From the IMG/VR virus record IMGVR_UViG_3300032282_003366, positions 1 through 24,414 of that record: a stretch of DNA of 24,414 bases, one strand, 5' to 3'. The notes beneath the pieces are model-generated. The model was not told where the DNA came from, ran no database searches, and saw only the letters and a program-made list of their open reading frames with translations. A program made the position numbers and the translations under genes. Within the stretch, counting starts at the first letter, position 1; the number at the start of each line of letters is the position of its first letter. This document shows, in pieces, positions 5,812-13,776 of the stretch. Origin of the DNA: a virus.

Positions 5812-7805
5812 AAAACAACCTTAAAACTATAGACGAATCTTGGCTTGGTTTAGATACAGTAGATTCTGATATCTTTAACCCTATGGTTTTTGCTAACCCC
5901 TCTCATGATGATTTTGAAAATAGATTTGCTTGGCTTATGAGTAGGCCAGAATATTTATCTTTCTTCTGTCATCATATATTAAATATACAACTTCTTCCAT
6001 CTCAATCATTAATTTTGTATGAACTATGGAACCGTAAGTTTCCCATGTTGATTGGAAGCCGTGGACTTGGTAAGTCTTTTAAGCTCTCATTATATTCGAT
6101 CTTAAGAGCTATTATGATACCAAAAAGAAAGATTGTTGTAGTTGGAGCAGCATTTAGACAGTCTAAGGTACTATTTGAATATATGGAAACTATATGGCGC
6201 AATTCTCCAATGCTAAGAGAAATGTGTGATAATGATAGTGGCCCAAGAAGAGATACTGATAGATGTGTTATGAAAATAAATGATAGCACAATAACATGTT
6301 TACCACTTGGTGATGGTCAAAAAATTAGAGGTCAAAGAGCTAATGATATTATCGCTGATGAGTTCGCTTCTATTCCTAGAGATATTTTTGAAAATGTTGT
6401 TGCTGGTTTCGCCGCAGTTAGTGCAGATCCAGTACAAAATGTTAAACGCATGGCTGCTAGAAAAAAAGCAGCAGAGTTAGGCATTGAAATAGAAGATGTT
6501 TCTCCCGATAGGAGTGGAGAAAAGAAAGATAACCAAATTATTATATCTGGTACTGCTTATTATGATTTTAATCATTTTGCTACATACTGGAAGAAATGGA
6601 AAGCTATTATTAAAAGCAGAGGTAATCCAGCAAAGTTAAGAGAAGTATTTGGTGGAGAAGATTACCCAGAAGATTTTGATTGGACTCAGTATTCTATTAT
6701 TCGTATGCCGTATGAATTATTACCAAAAGGCTTCATGGACGCTGATCAAGTAGCAAGATCAAAAGCTACTGTTCATACAGGTATATATCAAATGGAATAT
6801 GGGGCTTGTTTCACAAGAGATAGCCAAGGATTTTTCAAAAGATCTCTTATAGAATCTTGTGTTATATCTCAAAATAACGAAATAAAAGATTCTCAAGGTA
6901 AGCCAATAACATTTGAGGCAACGCTAATTGGCGATCCTAATAAACGATATATATTTGGAGTTGACCCAGCATCTGAAGTTGATAATTTTAGTATTGTTGT
7001 TTTAGAAGTAAATCCAGACCACAGAAGAATAGTTCACTGCTGGACTACCACAAGATCAGAACATAAAGAAAAAGTTAAAAAGGGATATTCTAGTGAAACA
7101 GATTTCTATTCATACTGCGCTAGAAAAATTAGAGATCTTATGTTACTATTCCCGTGCATACATATTTCAATAGATGCCCAAGGTGGTGGTATTGCAATTA
7201 TAGAATCTCTACACGACCAAGACAAGATTAAAGAGGGTGAATTGCCAATATGGCCTGTAATAGATGACGAGAAACCCAAAGATACTGATGGCGAAAGAGG
7301 ATTGCACATTATAGAGCCATGTCAATTTGCTAAATATGAATGGTTATCTGAATCAAATCATGGAATGAGAAAAGACTTTGAAGATAAAGTTTTATTGTTC
7401 CCTTTCTTTGACTCTATTAGTCTTGGTTTATCAAATTCAGAAGATGCTATTAAAAATAGAATGTTTGATACACTTGAAGAATGCGTTATGGATATTGAAG
7501 AACTAAAAGATGAATTAAGCATGATACAAATGACACAAACAACTAATGGCAGAGATAGATGGGATACTCCAGAAGTTATAGTTGGCACTGGTAGAAAAAG
7601 CAAGATGCGAAAAGACCGATATTCTGCATTATTGATGGCTAATATGGCCGCTAGAGTTTTACAGAGAACGCCAACGCAAGAAGCGTACAATTTCTATGGA
7701 GGTTTTGCTAGCGGAAGAAGCGATGTTGAACAAAAGTCGCAAAATAATGAAAAGTTATACAACGGACCAAGCTGGTTTGCAGAACAAATGAAAGATGTGT
7801 ATTAA
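5808..7805 (+). CDS. terL: Terminase large subunit
   Basis: This is the packaging motor and nuclease, 665 residues long. The ATPase half carries Walker A 'GSRGLGKS' (83-90) and Walker B 'IIADE' with D184-E185. The nuclease half shows the RNase H-like acidic triad: D386 in 'FGVDPA', D456 in 'SIDAQGGG', and D603 in 'RKDRYSAL'. It cuts concatemers and pumps DNA through the portal encoded just downstream. The ATG at 5808 was chosen over an in-frame TTG at 5784 because AAAAAGG lies just upstream and the ATG overlaps the ClpP-like stop by four bases. A charged segment around residues 215-240 ('KKAAELGIEIEDVSPDRSGE') lies between the two halves. Confidence 0.95.
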   Translation: MKNNLKTIDESWLGLDTVDSDIFNPMVFANPSHDDFENRFAWLMSRPEYLSFFCHHILNIQLLPSQSLILYELWNRKFPMLIGSRGLGKSFKLSLYSILRAIMIPKRKIVVVGAAFRQSKVLFEYMETIWRNSPMLREMCDNDSGPRRDTDRCVMKINDSTITCLPLGDGQKIRGQRANDIIADEFASIPRDIFENVVAGFAAVSADPVQNVKRMAARKKAAELGIEIEDVSPDRSGEKKDNQIIISGTAYYDFNHFATYWKKWKAIIKSRGNPAKLREVFGGEDYPEDFDWTQYSIIRMPYELLPKGFMDADQVARSKATVHTGIYQMEYGACFTRDSQGFFKRSLIESCVISQNNEIKDSQGKPITFEATLIGDPNKRYIFGVDPASEVDNFSIVVLEVNPDHRRIVHCWTTTRSEHKEKVKKGYSSETDFYSYCARKIRDLMLLFPCIHISIDAQGGGIAIIESLHDQDKIKEGELPIWPVIDDEKPKDTDGERGLHIIEPCQFAKYEWLSESNHGMRKDFEDKVLLFPFFDSISLGLSNSEDAIKNRMFDTLEECVMDIEELKDELSMIQMTQTTNGRDRWDTPEVIVGTGRKSKMRKDRYSALLMANMAARVLQRTPTQEAYNFYGGFASGRSDVEQKSQNNEKLYNGPSWFAEQMKDVY

Positions 7806-7846
7806 TAATCAAGCAATCCAATTAACAATCCAACTATAGGAAAACC

Positions 7847-9940
7847 ATGAGCAACGAAGAAATGATAACTTGGAATGACAATGATTTACCCAGCAAAGCA
7901 GAAGCTTTTGCGCAGTTTTCTGATAATATTGAATCATATACAGGTTTACCCAAAGCTCAAGGTACTCACTATAGAAATTTCGTAGACATTGAGCCAAATA
8001 GATCTGTTCGCCCCGGTTTTAATCCTAGCGATTATTATGCCTTTAGACCAGATGAAGCCGTTCCCCAGCAGCAGCGCCGTGCAATTAAAATGTGCATGGA
8101 CGCTTATGATAAAGTTGGCATAATTCGTAATATCATTGATCTTATGGGTGATTTTGGAAGTCAAGGAATAGAGATTGTTCATCAAAATAAAAGCGTTGAA
8201 AGATTCTATAAGCAATGGTTTAAAAGCGTTAACGGCAAAGAAAGATCAGAAAGATTTCTAAATAATCTTTATAAAGCTGGAAATGTTATTGTATATCGAA
8301 GTTATGCAAATATGACTCCAGAATTAACAACATATATGAAGTCTTTATCTAAAGATATTAGAGTAGAAACACCTAATGTTCCAGAAAATCAGATACCTTG
8401 GAGATATAATTTTTTTAATCCATTAACTGTAAAAATGAAAGATGGAAATTTATCTCTATTCATGGGCGCACAAAACTATACCTTAAGTACAAATACATTT
8501 TTTGATAAGTTTCCAAATGGAGATATTCCAAGCACTGTTTTAGATACTCTACCAACAGCAATTAAACAAAGTCTAAAGCGTGGTGAAAAAGAAATCCCAT
8601 TAGATCAAGCTAGACTAAGCGTATTTCATTACAAGAAAGATGATTGGCTACAATGGGCTAATCCTATGATTTATGCTATATTAGATGATATTATTATGTT
8701 AGAGAAAATGAGATTAGCAGACTTGTCTGCACTTGATGGAGCTATTTCTAACATTCGTCTTTGGACACTTGGTAGCTTAGAACACAAAATTCTTCCAAAC
8801 AAAGCTGCTATTAACAAACTACGAGATATTTTATCAAGTAATGTTGGCGGTGGTACTATGGAATTAGTATGGGGTCCAGAACTAACATTCAAAGAATCTA
8901 GTAGCGAAGTATATAAATTCTTAGGTTCTGAAAAATACACAGCCGTATTAAATAGTATTTATGCTGGAATGGGAGTTCCACCAACTCTTACTGGCATGTC
9001 AACTAATGGCGGCGGATTCACAAATAACTTCATATCACTTAAAACCCTTGTTGAAAGATTACAATATGGAAGAGATCTATTAGTAAAATTCTGGGAAAAA
9101 GAAATTGAAATTGTAAGAAAAGCTATGGGTTTTAGATATAGCGCACACATACAGTTTGATCAAATGACACTTTCCGACGAAGCCGCAGAGAAGAACTTAC
9201 TTATACAGTTAGCTGATAGAGATATTATTAGCCAAGAGACTCTGCTTGAAAGATTTAAAGAAATTCCAGAGATTGAGAAGATTAGACTTAAGAGAGAAGT
9301 TTCAGATAGACAAGATGAAGCTAATCCAAAGAAAGCCGGGCCATATCATAGCCCACAACAAAAAGAAGCTTTGGAAAAAATTGGTTTACAGTCTGGCAAA
9401 CTATTACCCAAAGATGTTGGCCTAAAATCCAGCGTTCCTACAGACGTTCTATTACAACCAAAGGGTGCTTCTCCTTTTGGCGGTAGCGGCGGTCCAACAA
9501 GTAAACAGCCAGCACCATCAAGCCCAAATGGAAGACCACCGTTAAAACAAGACGATGGTCCTAGAAAGAAAAGAATAGATAATCCAAGATCAAAGCCGGG
9601 AGTAGCAGAATTAGTTGTTTGGTCTGAAACATCTTGGGATAAAATATCTGATATATTAACTAATGCATATTTAAAATCAAACAATAAGAAGAACCTAAGA
9701 CAACTTACTAAATCAGAGTTTAATAATCTAGAACAATTAAAAGTTGATGTACTTACTAATTTAGAATTATTTAGTAATGTAGATGAATCTTGCGTTGCTA
9801 ATATACTTTCTAAAAATCTATCTACCCCTAAAGATTTCTTATCGCTATTAAAAGATAATAATATATCTATAGAAGATATGACTATAGATTCATATAGAAA
9901 GAGTGTTATTGGTTTGTATATTGAGCAAAAATTGTCATAA
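7847..9940 (+). CDS. Portal protein
   Basis: This 697-residue protein would form the ring at the capsid vertex through which DNA enters. The call rests on length, its position directly after terL, and portal-like segments in the first 480 residues: a wing-like N-terminus, 'AYDKVGIIRNIIDLMGDF', 'YRSYA', a 'DDIIMLEKMRLADLSALDG' helix, and a 'GMGVPPTLTG' segment, typical of SPP1/HK97-type portals. Residues about 494-584 are rich in Pro, Gly, Lys and Ser and look disordered. A further helical domain follows (585-697). This extension is longer than in most portals. Spacing from terL is 41 bases, containing CAATCCAA twice (7814-7821, 7826-7833). A TAGGAAAA sequence precedes the ATG. Confidence 0.87.
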   Translation: MSNEEMITWNDNDLPSKAEAFAQFSDNIESYTGLPKAQGTHYRNFVDIEPNRSVRPGFNPSDYYAFRPDEAVPQQQRRAIKMCMDAYDKVGIIRNIIDLMGDFGSQGIEIVHQNKSVERFYKQWFKSVNGKERSERFLNNLYKAGNVIVYRSYANMTPELTTYMKSLSKDIRVETPNVPENQIPWRYNFFNPLTVKMKDGNLSLFMGAQNYTLSTNTFFDKFPNGDIPSTVLDTLPTAIKQSLKRGEKEIPLDQARLSVFHYKKDDWLQWANPMIYAILDDIIMLEKMRLADLSALDGAISNIRLWTLGSLEHKILPNKAAINKLRDILSSNVGGGTMELVWGPELTFKESSSEVYKFLGSEKYTAVLNSIYAGMGVPPTLTGMSTNGGGFTNNFISLKTLVERLQYGRDLLVKFWEKEIEIVRKAMGFRYSAHIQFDQMTLSDEAAEKNLLIQLADRDIISQETLLERFKEIPEIEKIRLKREVSDRQDEANPKKAGPYHSPQQKEALEKIGLQSGKLLPKDVGLKSSVPTDVLLQPKGASPFGGSGGPTSKQPAPSSPNGRPPLKQDDGPRKKRIDNPRSKPGVAELVVWSETSWDKISDILTNAYLKSNNKKNLRQLTKSEFNNLEQLKVDVLTNLELFSNVDESCVANILSKNLSTPKDFLSLLKDNNISIEDMTIDSYRKSVIGLYIEQKLS

Positions 9941-9960
9941 AAACGCACTTAATTTTGATT

Positions 9961-9971
9961 TTGTGTATAAT
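9961..9971 (+). promoter_or_regulatory. -10-only promoter candidate
   Basis: The 49-base gap before the protease-scaffold gene contains TTGTGTATAAT ending at 9971, with a perfect TATAAT at 9966-9971. No good -35 element lies 16-18 bases upstream. Transcription would start near 9978, leaving only AAAGGAAATAT before the ATG at 9989. The nine bases GTGTATAAT are identical to those in the promoter before position 395. This fits a sigma that reads only the -10 region. Confidence 0.5.
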
Positions 9972-9988
9972 GTCTTGAAAGGAAATAT

Positions 9989-11422
9989 ATGAAAATATTC
10001 CAACAAGAAATATTAGACGGCGTATCCGAAAAGGTCAAGGCAGATACTACGATTGCATACTGCGCTCCAGCAGTAATGTGCGATACGCATAATCATTCGT
10101 CTGAATATATCAATAAAATCAAAGCTAGCGCTAACCCAAAACAAATTGATCTCTATTATATTAAATCTATACTAGTTTCTACTGGCTGGAATAAAAATGA
10201 TGACGTATTTCCACCAGAACAAACTTGGGCCGCTAGGACAACTCCAGAAGACAAACAATTTAATTTTATGCATAATGAAAACGACATAATCGGCCATATT
10301 ACTGGTAGTTATGTTGTTGATCGCAATGGTAATGCAATAGCATCTGATTCAGCTACAATTCCTCAAGAATTCGATATTATCACCGAAGCTGTTGTTTATA
10401 ACAGTTGGACCAATCCAGAAAATCGTGATAGGATGTCCAAGATAATAGATGAAATTGAGCAAGGCAAATGGTTCGTTTCTATGGAATGTTTATTTGCTGG
10501 TTTTGATTACGCACTAATAGATCAACAAGGTAATCCAAAAGTAATTTCAAGAACCGAGCAATCTTCATTCTTAACAAAACATTTAAGAGCCTATGGTGGA
10601 AACGGTGAATACGAAGGCTACAAAGTTGGTAGAGCCTTAAAAGAGATTTCTTTTTCTGGCAAAGGCTTGGTTTCAAAACCGGCTAACCCAAGAAGTATTA
10701 TTTTAGATGCTAGCAAAGCCTTTTTCATGAATACAAAAGACGATGTTAATATTATTCCTACAGGAGAAATTCAAATGTCTGATACTAATGTAGAAACAGT
10801 TGTGGCTGAAGAGTCAACACCTGTTGTAACAACTAACGAGGCTATGCCAGCACAAGTTGAAGCAGCACCAGAAAAAGATTATGCCGCAACAATTTCTGCT
10901 CTTGAGGCTAGCCTAACAGAAAAAACTGAAGCTTTTAAGGCTCTTGAAGAGACTTTAAAGGCTAACGAAACCGCTATTAAAGAGCTACAAGATGCACTCG
11001 CAGCTAAAGACGCTGAAATGATGGACATGAAGAAGAAAGAGAAAAATCGTATGCGTAAGGAAAAACTTATGTCTTCCGGTTTTGAAGAATCAGAAGCTGA
11101 TGAATCTCTTTCATTTTATGATAATCTAGATGATTCCGCTTTCGAAGCTATCGTTGCCATGTATAATAAGAAGATGGGCAAGGGTGGCAAGAAGATGGAA
11201 TTCAAAGAGAATATCACAAAGGATGAAACAAATGAAAGTACTAATCCTAAAGCGTCAGTAACAACTTCAGAAGAAAAGACTGAAGAAGTTTCTGAAACAC
11301 TTTTTGATGGTGTTCATTCAACTGAGGCTGCTTTAGTTGATGCTTCTGATGTAAACGACGAACTTCACGCTACAAGAGCAAGTGTGGCTCAGTGGCTAAC
11401 AGAAAACGTACTACGTAAGTGA
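9989..11422 (+). CDS. Prohead protease fused to scaffold domain
   Basis: This is a 477-residue protein between portal and capsid genes. Residues about 25-245 look like a capsid maturation protease of the HK97-type serine class: H95 in 'FNFMHNENDIIGHITG' and S164 in 'GKWFVSMECLF', followed by 'EISFSGKGLVSKPANP' (219-234). I cannot fix the third catalytic residue. Residues 263-477 are acidic and Ala/Glu-rich, with a coiled coil at about 285-350 and a Lys/Met-rich segment, as expected of scaffolding. The protease would cut scaffold and capsid N-termini after assembly. AAAGGAAA lies 3-4 bases before the ATG. The gene has its own promoter-like -10 motif. Confidence 0.82.
   Translation: MKIFQQEILDGVSEKVKADTTIAYCAPAVMCDTHNHSSEYINKIKASANPKQIDLYYIKSILVSTGWNKNDDVFPPEQTWAARTTPEDKQFNFMHNENDIIGHITGSYVVDRNGNAIASDSATIPQEFDIITEAVVYNSWTNPENRDRMSKIIDEIEQGKWFVSMECLFAGFDYALIDQQGNPKVISRTEQSSFLTKHLRAYGGNGEYEGYKVGRALKEISFSGKGLVSKPANPRSIILDASKAFFMNTKDDVNIIPTGEIQMSDTNVETVVAEESTPVVTTNEAMPAQVEAAPEKDYAATISALEASLTEKTEAFKALEETLKANETAIKELQDALAAKDAEMMDMKKKEKNRMRKEKLMSSGFEESEADESLSFYDNLDDSAFEAIVAMYNKKMGKGGKKMEFKENITKDETNESTNPKASVTTSEEKTEEVSETLFDGVHSTEAALVDASDVNDELHATRASVAQWLTENVLRK
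10762..10766 (+). promoter_or_regulatory. Internal ribosome binding site for the nested scaffold
   Basis: AGGAG lies 8 bases before an in-frame ATG (10775) inside the protease-scaffold gene, exactly at the boundary between the protease and coiled-coil parts. It resembles the sites in front of the decoration and capsid genes, which are AAGGAGA-type. It would allow separate production of the scaffold. Confidence 0.6.
10775..11422 (+). CDS. Nested scaffolding protein (internal start)
   Basis: This is a predicted 215-residue product from an in-frame start at codon 263 of the protease gene. It would contain only the acidic, Ala/Glu-rich coiled-coil region and the C-terminal tail. Phage lambda does the same with C and its nested scaffold Nu3, so that many scaffold copies are made per protease. 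Evidence here is the AGGAG 8 bases upstream, the exact domain boundary and the composition. Whether it is used cannot be known from sequence alone. Confidence 0.55.
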   Translation: MSDTNVETVVAEESTPVVTTNEAMPAQVEAAPEKDYAATISALEASLTEKTEAFKALEETLKANETAIKELQDALAAKDAEMMDMKKKEKNRMRKEKLMSSGFEESEADESLSFYDNLDDSAFEAIVAMYNKKMGKGGKKMEFKENITKDETNESTNPKASVTTSEEKTEEVSETLFDGVHSTEAALVDASDVNDELHATRASVAQWLTENVLRK

Positions 11423-11443
11423 TTTAACAAGGAGAAATAAATT

Positions 11444-11920
11444 ATGGCTCTAAAATCAGATAGATACGAACTTCAAACAGACATTAGTTTCTTCTACAAT
11501 GATGGTGCCGTTAGTCGCGGCGGCGTTGTTGTTCATGATACTACTGCCGGTTCTGGCGCATCAATGGATCAAGGTGTTAACCTTGTAAAGTATACAACTG
11601 TATCAGCATCGAATGTCCCCGTAGGCATTCTACTAAATGATGTTGTTAATAAGGATCTAACCCGTACTCATCTTAATCAATACAAGGATGAAGTACAGAA
11701 GGGTGGCAAAGTCACTGTTCTCCGTAAGGGTTATGTTGTTACCAATATGGTTACTGGTTCACCAGCCGCTGGCGATCCTGCTTACGCTTGTACAGCTACC
11801 GCTGGCTACATCCGTAAGGACGCAGCAAGTGCCGCAGCTTCTGGTGCGCTACTTATTGGTCGCTTCCTTACTTCAAAGGATGCTGACGGTTATGCCAAAG
11901 TCGAAGTCAACCTACCCTGA
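11444..11920 (+). CDS. Probable head decoration (capsid cement) protein
   Basis: This is a 158-residue, beta-rich, Gly/Ala/Val/Thr-rich protein directly before the major capsid gene. Its 'GGKVTVLRKGYVVTN' stretch (86-100), with alternating hydrophobic residues and an ending of short strands, matches the general look of lambda gpD-like and related cement proteins. The size is slightly larger than gpD (about 110). Decoration proteins trimerise on the mature shell and stabilise it. The call is from position and character, since I see no diagnostic motif. The ribosome site AAGGAGA precedes the ATG. Arginine codons here are largely CGN rather than the AGA of most neighbours, a sign of high expression shared with the capsid gene. 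Confidence 0.65.
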   Translation: MALKSDRYELQTDISFFYNDGAVSRGGVVVHDTTAGSGASMDQGVNLVKYTTVSASNVPVGILLNDVVNKDLTRTHLNQYKDEVQKGGKVTVLRKGYVVTNMVTGSPAAGDPAYACTATAGYIRKDAASAAASGALLIGRFLTSKDADGYAKVEVNLP

Positions 11921-11950
11921 GATATATAAAAAATAAAAGGAGAATTAAAC

Positions 11951-12958
11951 ATGCCCATTAACAACAGACCTAGTGATGAATTCATCGCTCTCCTACGCAA
12001 GTCAGGAGATGCCGATATCAATGTTGCTTCGGCTGCTCAACGCGAGTTTGCCAAAGCTCTAGAGCTTCCTCTTCGTAAGGGTGTTCTAGTCGGTAATATC
12101 CTTGGCGATATTTTCGAAACAATCAATGTAGAAGCCGGTTCAACAACCGAATTCCCCCTCGACCTAGTTTCTCCCGGCCTTGAAGGTGAGCATGTCGCTT
12201 ACACCAATCCCGGCCACGGCAGAATTCCAGAGCGAAGCGTGGAAGGCGACTACGTGATGATTCCAACCTACACAATCGCTTCATCGGTTGACTATCTCCT
12301 TCGCTATGCCCGCGAAGCCAGATGGGATATCGTTGGTCGTGCAATGCAGGTAATGGAAGCTGGTTTTACAAAGAAGATGAATGATGATGGCTGGCACACT
12401 CTTCTCGCCGCTGGCGTTGACCGTAACATCCTCGTTTATGACGGTGATGCTACAGCCGGTCTATTCAGCAAGAGACTAGTTTCTCTTATGCAGACAGTTA
12501 TGCGCCGCAATAGCGGTGGTAACTCTGCATCAGTTGGTCGTGGCCGTCTAACAGACATCTACGTATCACCAGAGGCTTTAGAAGATATTCGTAACTGGGG
12601 TTTTGATCAAGTTGACGAAGTAACTCGTCGTGAGATCTATACCGCTCCAGCCGGTGGCGCTCCCATCACACGTATCTTCGGTGTTAATCTACGTGACCTT
12701 GATGAACTTGGCGAAGGTCAAGAATATCAGTCATTCTTTACCAATCAGCTTAGTGGCGCTGTGCAGGGTAGCGATCTTGAACTCGTCGTGGGTCTTGACC
12801 TACAGACAAGAGATAGTTTCGTTATGCCCGTCAAGGAGCAGTTACAGGTCTTCGAAGACCCAACTCTCCACCGTCAGCAACGCGCTGGCTACTATGGTTG
12901 GGCTGAACTTGGCTTTGGTGTTCTAGACAACCGTAGAGTAATTCTTGGTTCGTTCTAA
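11951..12958 (+). CDS. Major capsid protein (HK97-type fold, inferred)
   Basis: This is a 335-residue protein after the decoration gene, in the standard place for the shell protein. The middle and end have capsid-like features: 'QVMEAGFTKKMNDDGWHTLL' (130-149), 'IYVSPEALEDIRNW' and the C-terminal 'YYGWAELGFGVLDNRRVI'. Codon use differs clearly from the surrounding genes: by hand count about 20 arginines are CGN and 6 AGA. C-ending codons are also common, as expected of the most abundant phage product. A strong AAGGAGA ribosome site lies 7 bases upstream. A terminator follows 31 bases after the stop. A mature N-terminus after protease cleavage is probable, but the site is not obvious. Confidence 0.85.
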   Translation: MPINNRPSDEFIALLRKSGDADINVASAAQREFAKALELPLRKGVLVGNILGDIFETINVEAGSTTEFPLDLVSPGLEGEHVAYTNPGHGRIPERSVEGDYVMIPTYTIASSVDYLLRYAREARWDIVGRAMQVMEAGFTKKMNDDGWHTLLAAGVDRNILVYDGDATAGLFSKRLVSLMQTVMRRNSGGNSASVGRGRLTDIYVSPEALEDIRNWGFDQVDEVTRREIYTAPAGGAPITRIFGVNLRDLDELGEGQEYQSFFTNQLSGAVQGSDLELVVGLDLQTRDSFVMPVKEQLQVFEDPTLHRQQRAGYYGWAELGFGVLDNRRVILGSF

Positions 12959-12989
12959 TTAAAAGTTAGAGATTATAGCTTTTACGACT

Positions 12990-13021
12990 AGCCACCCTCA
13001 TTTACTTGGGGGTGGCTTTTT
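12990..13021 (+). terminator. Intrinsic terminator after capsid gene
   Basis: AGCCACCCTC (12990-12999) pairs with GGGGGTGGCT (13008-13017), a 10-base stem with one T-G wobble and an 8-base loop. A T run of five (13017-13021) follows. It separates the head operon from the surface-protein block. Confidence 0.9.
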
Positions 13022-13022
13022 C

Positions 13023-13031
13023 GTGTATATA
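13023..13031 (+). promoter_or_regulatory. Possible -10 element before surface-protein block
   Basis: GTGTATATA begins two bases after the terminator T run. It shares GTGTATA with the two stronger motifs and sits 44 bases before the next ATG. No -35 element is visible, as the terminator stem occupies that place. A promoter just after a terminator is logical, but the match is weaker than TATAAT. Confidence 0.3.
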
Positions 13032-13074
13032 CCAGTAGATTGTAAGTTTTGGACTTATTTCTTAGGAGACAATT

Positions 13075-13758
13075 ATGGCATCTATATCGGACTATCTTGA
13101 ATCAAAGATATTGAATCATCTTTTTAGAAGCGAAACTCTTACTAAGCCATCATCAATATCTATCGCATTAACTAGCAGTGTACCATTAGATTCTCATACA
13201 GGTTCTACATTGCCAGAATTGCCAACCGGCGTTGCTAGAGGTGCAACTATGGTAAATACTGGCTATTCTAGGCGCAATTTAGGCGCACCGTCTGGCGTTG
13301 GTGACGCAACATGGTACGCAGTTGGTGTTGATACTGTCACTGTATATTCTGTATATAGTCAAGAAACTGGAAATAGTGGTTATTTTTATCCATTATATTT
13401 ATCTCAGGATGCAGCGCAAAGTGCCGATACAAATCTTAATGCTAATGTTTATACTTTCCCAAAAACATTTCCAAATGTAAATTTTTATGCACCAAGAACA
13501 ATAGCGGTTTCTGGAGGATCTACAGATCCCGGTTATACATTATATGATGGCAATGGATTTATTAAAAATCAAAATCAAATTATTTTTGATACCGCTCTTT
13601 CTGATTGGGGTTGGGTTTCTGGTGTTGCTATTTTAGATAATCATGGTTATGGTTCTGGAAATATGTTAATGTATGCCGCTCTAAAAAATCCAAGATATAT
13701 ATACACTGGCGATAATCTCAAGTTCGATTCAAGATCACTTGAAATTAGCCTTAAGTAA
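13075..13758 (+). CDS. Small tail-associated virion protein (SDYLE..ILNHLF family)
   Basis: This is a 227-residue protein. The N-terminal 'SDYLESKILNHLFRSE' (4-19), then 'SISIALTSSVPLD', an aromatic core, and near the end 'DWGWVSGVAILDN..YGSGNMLMYAAL' followed by 'TGDNLKFDSRSLEISL', match a small beta-sandwich family often found among phage tail and fibre genes. Its exact place in the virion is not known to me. It is somewhat longer than the usual 120-200 residues because of an insert at about 75-145. A TTAGGAGA ribosome site is 5-7 bases before the ATG. It is the first gene after the terminator. Confidence 0.7.
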   Translation: MASISDYLESKILNHLFRSETLTKPSSISIALTSSVPLDSHTGSTLPELPTGVARGATMVNTGYSRRNLGAPSGVGDATWYAVGVDTVTVYSVYSQETGNSGYFYPLYLSQDAAQSADTNLNANVYTFPKTFPNVNFYAPRTIAVSGGSTDPGYTLYDGNGFIKNQNQIIFDTALSDWGWVSGVAILDNHGYGSGNMLMYAALKNPRYIYTGDNLKFDSRSLEISLK

Positions 13759-13776
13759 AAAAGAAGGTTTTAACAA

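Noticed and set aside
7814-7833. CAATCCAA repeat as an operator before the portal
   Set aside because: Only two 8-base copies in a short AT-rich gap; too little to support a site.
9346-9948. 200-residue minus-strand frame opposite the portal end
   Set aside because: Shadow of the portal C-terminus. No convincing domain or ribosome site, and all supported genes are on the + strand.
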